The translations under genes and the position numbers were made by a program. The notes under the pieces are model-generated. The model made no database searches and had not been told where the DNA came from. It saw only the letters and a program-made list of their open reading frames with translations. A stretch of 5,351 bases of DNA from the NCBI GenBank assembly GCA_946886975.1, contig CAMPJV010000200.1:1-5351 (forward strand). The letters are read 5' to 3'. The DNA is from an uncultured Taibaiella sp. (GTDB taxonomy: Bacteria > Bacteroidota > Bacteroidia > Chitinophagales > Chitinophagaceae). This document shows positions 1 to 5,351 of this stretch, one piece after another (within the stretch, counting starts at the first letter, position 1; each line of letters begins with the position of its first letter).

Positions 1-55
1 CCCCCACAAAAACACTCGACTAGTCGTCGGCAGCTCAGATGTGTATAAGAGACAG
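1..55 (+). other. Nextera/Tn5 sequencing adapter left on contig end (artefact)
   Basis: Positions 37-55 match all 19 bases of the Tn5 mosaic end (AGATGTGTATAAGAGACAG). Positions 24-34 (TCGTCGGCAGC) are the start of the Illumina Nextera read-1 adapter, and one G of the standard adapter is missing at 34/35. Before it, 16-23 reads TCGACTAG, which I recall as Nextera i5 index S513. Positions 12-15 (ACAC) fit the end of the P5 primer. The first 11 bases are low-complexity and do not match P5 well, as expected of degraded read ends. Genomic sequence therefore starts at 56. Any peptide translated across this stretch is spurious, for example one ending SLIHI on the minus strand or starting MYKRQ on the plus strand. 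Confidence 0.97.
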
Positions 56-814
56 ATTGTTGAAAGTGGAATAGATTCCCTTAATAGTGCCTTTGCCTTT
101 GGGAAGTTTTATGTTCTGAAACGAGGCATAGCCACTTGTCCGCAGAACTATTTTATTGCCGTCACAATCCTCCAAAGTAATGTTTGTGGCAGAAGAAACA
201 GAAGGCTGAAGCGCGAAGGTCTTTGCCGTATCTTCAGAAACGACCTGGATGTTTTCTATCTGGATCAACCTGTTAAGCATCCCTTCATTCAAAGTCGTCA
301 GGCCGCTCAGGCTGCTGAACCTTGTGGCTGGAAGCTCGTTAGGATAGTTGGCCCTCACGATGTGGGAGTCAATACCCGCGCCTGGTATTCTGCCGACCTC
401 GCCGGTATAATCCGGAACACTGCCAAGTAAAGGAAGTTTTGCACTATGACCATAATACAGACCTTTAAGCCTGACGTATATTTTGCGGCCGATTGGATAC
501 CTGGTGTAAAGGTTATTAGCGTCTATATTTAAGAGTATAGCTCCCGTGCCGTCTTCGACCACTATTTGCTTATAGAAGTTGCCGGAACGATCATCAGCTG
601 TGACAATACCTGAAATCGTAAAGTCACTGTCTATGATCTGTGCGAGCGATCCATTATATCTCGACTTTAATTTTTCAATATTAAGGTTGACGTCGAGTTG
701 AGGATCGAACGCTGAAGTATCCGGAGGACCATCATAGGTCTTCTTCAGACAGGACGTGAAACATGCAAGACCAAGGGCTATGACGACAACCAGGGCGGAG
801 TTTGAGTTCCTCAT
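56..814 (-). CDS. DUF5689-type surface lipoprotein, 3'-truncated by adapter
   Basis: A Bacteroidota secreted lipoprotein, 253 genuine residues, without its native C-terminus. The N-terminus is a lipoprotein signal: a hydrophobic stretch at about residues 7-19, then FTSC with Cys22 as the likely lipidated residue (Cys18 in GLAC is an alternative). The mature part starts LKKTYDGPPD, a charged, Pro-rich linker. Residues about 37-253 resemble DUF5689. They include G69-x-V-x-x-DD-x-SGNFYK82 followed by a beta-rich VVEDGTGAI segment with OB-fold character, and DCDGN with LRTSGYASF at about 216-232. The ATG at 812-814 is 8 bases after the receptor stop, with no clear Shine-Dalgarno, so it is probably co-transcribed with the receptor. 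The open frame continues to a TGA at 35-37, but its last six codons (LSLIHI, 38-55) are adapter. Family members usually go on at least one more beta-strand after the Phe-Asn-Asn where this breaks off. The exact role is unknown; I infer substrate binding beside the receptor. Confidence 0.85.
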
Positions 815-822
815 TGATGAGC

Positions 823-2817
823 TTAATATTTTACTGACAGGTTTAAAAAGAAATTACGGCCAAAAGCATAGCTATAAGTAGGCGCGAACTTATTCGCATA
901 ACCTCCGGAGTAATCGAACCGTGGATTCTCATACCCGCTTACCTTTATATTTCTATTATCCAGCAGATTGTTGACGCCAACATTTAGATAGAAAAAGACA
1001 TTGGGCGGCAGCTTTTTGACAAACCTGGAAAGCAGAAGAGATCCTCCAAAAAATATATCAAGAGTATATGCCGCAGCTAGCTGTTCCTGGTCCAGAATAG
1101 CGTGCCACCGCGGACTTCCCGGGCTTACCAATTCCACCGCCTGCTCACTTCGACGAGGGGCGGCAATGTTGATATAGTTTCGGTCAAGGTAGTTGCCCGT
1201 TAACGTGCAATACCAGTATTTTTTTGATCGGTAGTTAATTGCCAGCGAGTACGCAGATTGCGGTCCCACGCCAACGTAAGCGTTCTTCAGATATACGCTT
1301 TCCGAGAGAGCTGTAGTGTTCGGAGTGTTCTCCTGATAGATCATCACGTCAGGGTTATTGGTATAGAATGACTGCCCCAAAGCTCCTGCTGCGGTAAGTG
1401 TAAAGGATGAGATGAGCTGCTGGGTAAAGCCCAGTTCGGCACCTATAGAACGGGTATTTAGATGCTGCATCACATAATTGACAAAGGTGTTAGCGCTGCC
1501 TGTGCCCTGATAGTAAAAGCGTTGTATGATTGTCTGGTCCCTTGTATCATTCGAATAACCAACTACGCGTACATTGGTTTTGGGTGATCTGTAGTAATAC
1601 CCGGCTTCCATCAGGTAATTTGTTTGATTCATCAGATCGGAAACAGTTGTATTTCTGACACGGGCAGAAAAGAAGATATTATCCACAGGTGGAGCGTCTG
1701 AATTATGGCCAGCGTTAAGAAATAGATAGTTGCGTGCGTTTATCTTGAAGGTTGCACCGCCCTTAAACCCGTAGTTCGTGAAGCTTTGTTTTCCGCTTCT
1801 GCCGAAAGATCCGTTGCCTGAAGAGTAAAGACCATTTCTGTAAAGCCCTTCTCTTTCGTAGGAGGTGGAGCCTCCCTGGACAGCCATAAAATAATCCCAC
1901 CTGCGCGAACTATGTGCAAGCTGCGCCCAACCAGAGACTTTCCTTACATGAATCAGGTAACTATAGCCGTACTGATCTCCCTCTCTCACCATTCTGTCTG
2001 GCTGGTTTAGATCGTACTGGATAAAGGTTGTAGCATTGCTGGCAGACCCAACGCGCTCTGCAAAGGAGTTAATATTAAGGAAATAGTCGCCTCCCAGTAG
2101 ATCAAGAAGCTCACGATAGTTCCTCGAGTCCTGTCTGATGTAACTAAACCCGGCCAGAAGATTGACATGATCATTCAGCGCTTTCTGCAGGTAAGAACTA
2201 ACTGTCCACTTCCTAATGTCCTCTACATCATTTCCCAGGACGTATAATGAGCGGCGGAGAGAATCTCCGGTACCATTAGCCGGCGGAAGCCTGTTAGCAT
2301 AATTGGCCTGGTACATGGCATCCCAATCGATTTGCGGATACTCTGCAAAAGCTGCTGCATATGCGCCCGCCCTTAGTGAATCAGGAGGATCGCTCAGGAG
2401 GTAAAAGCCCGGAAGGTAACGATAGTAATCAGGTCTCGGATCCGGAGCATTGTACCAGTCCAAAGATGTGCTTGTTGTCTTGCCGGACTGATAGCTGACT
2501 GCTGTGTTCCAGTGAGTACTTTGAGATGGAGCATACTCATAGTTGAGCAGTATGACAGGTCGAAAACTATAGCTAACAGCAGCATTTCTCTTTCTGCCAT
2601 TCTGAAATCCCCATTCGGGGTTGTAGTAGCTGCTACCCGCAAGTTCATACGCCTCCTGGTAAGTCCGGGATGATCTTCCTCTTGAACTGCTCGCACCAAA
2701 TGTGGTAAGGTTTATTTTATGAACTGAACTGACGGTTTTTGAGAGGGCAGCGTAGAACGAACGACTGTCATAAAAAGTGCCTGGAACATAACCCTCATTC
2801 GCCCACCTGCTGGACAA
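823..2817 (-). CDS. TonB-dependent receptor, C-terminal fragment: beta-barrel
   Basis: About 664 residues of alternating polar and aromatic beta-strands and long Gly/Asn/Ser-rich loops, the pattern of a 22-strand TonB-dependent barrel. It opens with SSRWANEGYVPGTFYDSRSFY, an early barrel strand and turn. It ends with GVNNLLDNRN, then NKFAPTYSYAFGRNFF, and a last strand, LNLSVKY, with the aromatic C-terminal residue typical of outer-membrane proteins assembled by BAM. The only start near the 5' end is a TTG at 2815-2817, 6 bases after the TAA, with no visible ribosome site. It has no signal peptide, so it is unlikely to be an independent gene; it is the second half of the receptor whose first half ends at 2824. 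The stop (TAA, 823-825) is 8 bases before the next start. Confidence 0.82.
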   Translation of the reverse strand: MSSRWANEGYVPGTFYDSRSFYAALSKTVSSVHKINLTTFGASSSRGRSSRTYQEAYELAGSSYYNPEWGFQNGRKRNAAVSYSFRPVILLNYEYAPSQSTHWNTAVSYQSGKTTSTSLDWYNAPDPRPDYYRYLPGFYLLSDPPDSLRAGAYAAAFAEYPQIDWDAMYQANYANRLPPANGTGDSLRRSLYVLGNDVEDIRKWTVSSYLQKALNDHVNLLAGFSYIRQDSRNYRELLDLLGGDYFLNINSFAERVGSASNATTFIQYDLNQPDRMVREGDQYGYSYLIHVRKVSGWAQLAHSSRRWDYFMAVQGGSTSYEREGLYRNGLYSSGNGSFGRSGKQSFTNYGFKGGATFKINARNYLFLNAGHNSDAPPVDNIFFSARVRNTTVSDLMNQTNYLMEAGYYYRSPKTNVRVVGYSNDTRDQTIIQRFYYQGTGSANTFVNYVMQHLNTRSIGAELGFTQQLISSFTLTAAGALGQSFYTNNPDVMIYQENTPNTTALSESVYLKNAYVGVGPQSAYSLAINYRSKKYWYCTLTGNYLDRNYINIAAPRRSEQAVELVSPGSPRWHAILDQEQLAAAYTLDIFFGGSLLLSRFVKKLPPNVFFYLNVGVNNLLDNRNIKVSGYENPRFDYSGGYANKFAPTYSYAFGRNFFLNLSVKY

Positions 2818-2823
2818 AGAAAT

Positions 2824-3633
2824 TTAGTAGGCCCAGCCTGCCTTCTGCGGACCACTGTTATGGGTTAGCATGATGCGGTGTGTATACAGGCGATTGGAAA
2901 GCGAATAAGTAAACCTGGTCTGCCTACGCTGGCTCGCTGCTGTCGCATCAAGATAGACAGCTCCGACAGAGCCTCCGAATCCATAGTCAAATTGTTCAAG
3001 GCCATAGCTGCTGGTCTTCGTTTTAAACACATCATTCAGGCCGCCGATCTGACCCCAGTAGAGCCTATCAGATGCTGCATCATTCATAGGGACGCCGTTT
3101 ATGGAAAGCTCCTGATGATCTTGCCTGTTGCCTCTCTTTTTAAACCCATATCCTGACCATGTGAAGGAAGCAGTATTTAAGAATGGATCACGTCCAACAC
3201 CGAGTACACCACTGACGGCTTCAGGCATAACTCCGTCCGCCTGGTCAAAGCTATTCTCATCTATAGTCACAACAGGAAAGACTACATCATTCGACGGCAA
3301 TGGAGCATGGTAATTGCGCACTTTTATTGCTCCCAGATGCACAAGCTCGCTGTTCGCGATGAATCTGATTGTATCAGATGCAACTTCTTCTCCCTCTAAA
3401 TAGATGGCATGAGTGCCAAAAGGGATATCTCTGAAAATGAATTCGCCAGCTTCATTTGATGAAGTGAGTTGTTTCAGGTAAGAGATGCGGACAGGCAGGT
3501 TGGGAACTGGCTTTTCCGTTACCGCGTGTAACAATTTACCTTTTACAATTGCTACCTTATTGTCGCTCTGTCCATGGGACTGAAATGAAAGCAGAAAAAG
3601 GAAGATTGCTAATAACAATGACCTTAGGTTCAT
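2824..3633 (-). CDS. TonB-dependent receptor, N-terminal fragment: signal peptide, regulatory-like domain, plug
   Basis: Encodes 269 residues. Residues 1-21 form a type I signal peptide (Arg4, hydrophobic LLLAIFLFLL core, SHG before Gln22). Residues about 27-105 form a carboxypeptidase-regulatory-like beta-sandwich: VKGKLLHAVTEKPVPNLPV, then NEAGEFIFRDIPFGTH. About 116-125 (DVVFPVVTID) is a plausible TonB box. Residues about 137-230 are the plug, with the conserved-looking YGFKKRGNRQ (162-171) and SINGVPMND (177-185) and a Gly-rich GFGGSVG. The chain then enters the first barrel strand (RFTYSLSNRLYTHRIMLTHNSG) and stops after GWAY. The ATG at 3631-3633 is chosen because the signal peptide follows it directly. 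On its own this fragment would be a plug with no barrel and should not transport anything. Confidence 0.85.
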   Translation of the reverse strand: MNLRSLLLAIFLFLLSFQSHGQSDNKVAIVKGKLLHAVTEKPVPNLPVRISYLKQLTSSNEAGEFIFRDIPFGTHAIYLEGEEVASDTIRFIANSELVHLGAIKVRNYHAPLPSNDVVFPVVTIDENSFDQADGVMPEAVSGVLGVGRDPFLNTASFTWSGYGFKKRGNRQDHQELSINGVPMNDAASDRLYWGQIGGLNDVFKTKTSSYGLEQFDYGFGGSVGAVYLDATAASQRRQTRFTYSLSNRLYTHRIMLTHNSGPQKAGWAY

Positions 3634-3757
3634 ACCGCACAGCTAAAAAACGGCGGCTAAAATAATATGTCCAAATGAGAAATGGAATCAATAAATGTAT
3701 TGATATATACGATCCTAAGAAGATGAATATATCCATGAGTTTTAGTTCTTTTGCGCC
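3634..3757. promoter_or_regulatory. Divergent intergenic region between receptor and EEP enzyme genes
   Basis: An AT-rich 124-bp gap that must hold the promoters of the leftward receptor-lipoprotein operon and the rightward EEP enzyme gene. I find no exact Bacteroidota -7 box (TAnnTTTG) on either strand. The nearest is TACATTTA on the minus strand (3699 to 3692), 7 of 8 positions, which would place the receptor transcript start near 3685; no TTG lies at the expected -33 distance. Neither start codon has a recognisable Shine-Dalgarno, which is normal for the phylum. An in-frame TAG at 3743-3745 bounds the EEP gene on its 5' side. Confidence 0.55.
3687..3704. repeat. Centred inverted repeat, possible shared operator
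   Basis: A perfect 7-bp inverted repeat, ATCAATA-AATG-TATTGAT, with arms at 3687-3693 and 3698-3704 and a 4-nt centre. It is exactly in the middle of the divergent intergenic region, with 53 bases from each arm to the nearest start codon. It overlaps the only weak -7-like box for the receptor operon. The size and symmetry fit a site for a dimeric regulator acting on both genes, but in AT-rich DNA a 7-bp repeat can arise by chance, so the role is inference. Confidence 0.4.
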
Positions 3758-4828
3758 ATGTTTCCACGTTACGGACGCACCCCAGGCATCCTCCTGATGC
3801 TTTTGCTGAGTACCTTTCTGAGATCATCTGGACAGACAAAGCAGTATCAGATCTCTGCTGTTGCATTTTACAATTTTGAGAATCTGTTTGACACTAAAGA
3901 TGATCCCTCGAACTGGGGAGACGATGACTTTCTTCCCGAGGGGCCATACCGTTATACGGATGAAGTCTATCATCAAAAGCTCCATAATATTGCTACCGTA
4001 ATATCTCAGCTCGGAACTGAGTTCACACCAGACGGACCAGCCATTATAGGCACTGCTGAAATAGAAAACGACAATGTATTGAAGGACCTCTGTAGTCAGC
4101 CTTCTATAAAGGAACGAAACTATAAGTTCGTCCATTTCGATAGCAGAGACTCGAGAGGGATTGATGTTGCTTTAATCTACCAACCCAAGTATTTCCAATT
4201 CCTTGGTGCCAAAAGTCTGTCCGTGAACACCGGAGAAGTTAAGGGAAAGACCAGCAGGACGAGAGATATCCTGCATGTTTCAGGGATCCTTGCTTCAGAT
4301 ACAGTTCACATACTTGTAAATCACTGGCCCTCTCGCCGTGGCGGGGAAGCGGCATCAGCTCAGTACAGAGCTGTGGCTGCCGGAGTGTGCAGGCGTGCGG
4401 CTGATTCTCTCTTTGCAATTAACAGTCACGCGAAGATTATCATTATGGGGGACCTCAATGATGATCCGAAAAACACCAGTGTGACATCGATCCTCGGAGC
4501 CAAAGGTAGAAAGGAAGAAGTTGCACCCTCAGGTTTGTATAATCCGTTTACGAGCTTTTATAGGCACGGATATGGCACATTAGGATACAATGGTAGCTGG
4601 AATCTGTTTGACCAGATCATTATTTCCGGCACGTGGCTGACACAAAATGCCTACTGCTGGAAATATTATAAGGCGGAAGTGTTTGACAGGTCATTTCTGA
4701 AGTACAGGTTTGGCCAACACAAAGGATATCCGCTGCGGTCGTTTGAGGGGCATAACTGGGTTAACGGTTATAGTGACCATTTCCCTTCTCTGATCTATCT
4801 GGTAAGGGAGGTGCCTATTACTGAGTAG
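3758..4828 (+). CDS. Exported endonuclease/exonuclease/phosphatase (EEP) family enzyme
   Basis: A 356-residue enzyme of the DNase I/exonuclease III/phosphatase superfamily, which hydrolyses phosphoester bonds with divalent metal. Residues 1-25 are a type I signal peptide (Arg4 and Arg7, core ILLMLLLSTFL, SSG before Gln26), so it acts in the periplasm or outside. The active-site series is complete and in order: NFENLFD (39-45), the metal-binding Glu101 in GTAEIEN, RGID (133-136), the catalytic His189 in VNHWPSR, GDLNDDP (231-237, Asp232/Asn234), FDQ (284-286) and the terminal SDHFP (339-343, Asp340/His341). It resembles the Bacteroidota branch annotated as Exo_endo_phos_3. The ATG is the first in frame after an upstream TAG; Met14 would cut into the signal peptide. 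It is divergent from the receptor-lipoprotein operon and followed by a convergent gene. The substrate (DNA, RNA, or a smaller phosphodiester) cannot be read from the sequence. Confidence 0.92.
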   Translation: MFPRYGRTPGILLMLLLSTFLRSSGQTKQYQISAVAFYNFENLFDTKDDPSNWGDDDFLPEGPYRYTDEVYHQKLHNIATVISQLGTEFTPDGPAIIGTAEIENDNVLKDLCSQPSIKERNYKFVHFDSRDSRGIDVALIYQPKYFQFLGAKSLSVNTGEVKGKTSRTRDILHVSGILASDTVHILVNHWPSRRGGEAASAQYRAVAAGVCRRAADSLFAINSHAKIIIMGDLNDDPKNTSVTSILGAKGRKEEVAPSGLYNPFTSFYRHGYGTLGYNGSWNLFDQIIISGTWLTQNAYCWKYYKAEVFDRSFLKYRFGQHKGYPLRSFEGHNWVNGYSDHFPSLIYLVREVPITE

Positions 4829-4856
4829 CAGAATTGTTAACCTGGTAGACACATGC

Positions 4857-5351
4857 TTAGTCCTTTAACAACAACTGTAGCAGCCCGTTGTTCCCAAAAT
4901 CACTTGACATAGTTACATGGTAGCTATTCTTTCGTGTACTTACAATCATGAGCGCCGTGCAGGGGGGTATCGAACCCATGCTTTCAGCAGCCATTTTTAT
5001 TACTCTTTTGTTTCTTGTCTTTGTAAGCGCAATGTAAAAAACTATAGGCCGCGCAACAAGCTTCTGCTTATGCATTATTAGAGAGTCGTCAAGATACACT
5101 GACACGACATCATTATCAATTTGCGCGTTGTCAAGTAATTCGATCTTGATTGAATCCTTTTCTTCATAGTTTATCTCCAACTGTTGTATGTTGGCTCTGC
5201 GAAGAAGGTTTGGGTCATTCCTGACCGGGCCAGTTGTCTCAGGCTGCTTTTCAAGATAAATTCTTGTTGAGGGACATTTCATTTTATCACCTGGTCCTGA
5301 ATGCTCTTTCCATCTCCCCTCAAGCCAATTCAATCCATTGTTCGCAAACAA
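4857..5351 (-). CDS. Hypothetical beta-rich protein, 5'-truncated by window edge
   Basis: The last about 165 codons of a gene that continues past 5351. The codon at the edge is TTG and the frame is still open, so no true start is visible. Residues about 6-14 (GLNWLEGRW) resemble the first strand of a lipocalin-like domain, followed by a lone Cys at 26 in MKCPSTRIYL. From about 52 to the end is a beta-rich domain that I recognise from many uncharacterised Bacteroidota secreted proteins: RRANIQQLEI, then LLDNAQIDNDVVSVYLDD (72-89), RPIVFYIAL, and SMGSIPPCTALMIV (124-137), where homologues usually have the pattern DNGxxDGDxxSxY and xLGxIPPNTA. The function of this domain is not known to me. It converges on the EEP gene with 28 bases between the two stops and ends with TAA, so it is probably a separate transcription unit. 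It could be an exported protein, but the signal region lies outside the window. Confidence 0.7.
   Translation of the reverse strand: MFANNGLNWLEGRWKEHSGPGDKMKCPSTRIYLEKQPETTGPVRNDPNLLRRANIQQLEINYEEKDSIKIELLDNAQIDNDVVSVYLDDSLIMHKQKLVARPIVFYIALTKTRNKRVIKMAAESMGSIPPCTALMIVSTRKNSYHVTMSSDFGNNGLLQLLLKD

Larger units (their letters stand above)
823..3633 (-). pseudogene. TonB-dependent receptor, full-length frame broken by one in-frame TAA
   Basis: Reading through the TAA at 2824-2826 gives one continuous 936-codon frame, a normal length for a Bacteroidota TonB-dependent outer-membrane receptor with an N-terminal carboxypeptidase-regulatory-like domain. Both halves are in the same frame (the stop is codon 270), so this is a nonsense codon and not a frameshift. 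The text around it, GWAY-stop-ISLSSRWANEGYVPGTFYD, is the first barrel strands of this receptor family, where I would expect an uninterrupted strand. The rest of the frame shows no other lesion, so the change is recent, is a base-call or assembly error, or is read through. TAA ends the same gene at 823-825 and the gene at 4857, so a genome-wide reassignment of TAA is unlikely. The product would take up an unknown ligand across the outer membrane using TonB-ExbBD energy. It leads the probable operon with the downstream lipoprotein gene. Confidence 0.8.

Noticed and set aside
37..55. Tn5 mosaic end considered as a real transposon end
   Set aside because: It is the hyperactive synthetic mosaic-end sequence directly joined to Nextera adapter and index sequence, so it comes from library preparation.
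41..430. Plus-strand open frame of 129 codons starting MYKRQ
   Set aside because: Its start lies in the adapter and it is antisense to the well-supported lipoprotein gene; the protein has no recognisable domain.
823..3633. Stop-codon reassignment (TAA read as sense) to explain the split receptor
   Set aside because: The receptor itself and the gene ending at 4857 both use TAA as an ordinary terminator, and no other internal TAA occurs in the coding frames.
3723..3797. Short plus-strand open frame (about 24 codons) starting MNISMSF upstream of the EEP gene
   Set aside because: It overlaps the EEP start in another frame, has no ribosome site, and its second half is only an out-of-frame reading of the EEP gene. 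A leader peptide cannot be excluded but nothing supports it.
3657..3866. Minus-strand 69-codon open frame across the divergent region
   Set aside because: It overlaps the 5' end of the EEP gene antisense, including its signal peptide, and has no family resemblance.
4834..4871. Inverted repeat TTGTTAA / TTAACAA between the convergent genes, considered as a bidirectional terminator
   Set aside because: The arms are only 7 bp and AT-rich, the loop is 24 nt, there is no T-tract, and it runs over the stop codon of the minus-strand gene.

Overview
The window looks like a piece of a Bacteroidota chromosome, probably of the Sphingobacteriia/Chitinophagia type, and most likely the end of a metagenomic or draft contig. 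Four things point there: a TonB-dependent receptor with an N-terminal carboxypeptidase-regulatory-like domain, a DUF5689-type lipoprotein beside it, type I signal peptides ending in Gly-Gln, and no clear Shine-Dalgarno sequences. The genus cannot be fixed from this sequence.

Layout. Bases 1-55 are not biological. They are a Nextera/Tn5 library adapter left on the contig end: an i5-like index, the read-1 adapter with one base missing, and the complete 19-bp mosaic end. On the minus strand follow a DUF5689 lipoprotein gene (56-814), whose 3' end is cut off by the adapter, and 8 bases upstream of it a TonB-dependent receptor gene (823-3633). The receptor reads as one 936-codon frame interrupted by a single in-frame TAA at 2824-2826. 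A 124-bp divergent intergenic region (3634-3757) has an 18-nt inverted repeat exactly in its centre. On the plus strand is an exported endonuclease/exonuclease/phosphatase (EEP) family enzyme (3758-4828) with all the main active-site motifs. A convergent partial gene (4857-5351, minus strand) runs off the right edge and encodes the C-terminal part of a beta-rich protein of unknown function.

How the genes may work together. An outer-membrane TonB-dependent receptor, a lipoprotein with an OB-like region and an exported Mg-dependent phosphodiesterase/nuclease-type enzyme, divergently arranged around one possible operator, would suit a scavenging locus. The enzyme would cut an extracellular or periplasmic phosphoester or nucleic acid, the lipoprotein would bind substrate at the surface, and the receptor would import a product. 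The substrate is inference only. If the TAA is real, the receptor in this strain is broken.

No RNA genes, CRISPR arrays, insertion sequences or origins were found. Apart from the adapter, the only non-coding stretches are 8, 124 and 28 bases long.
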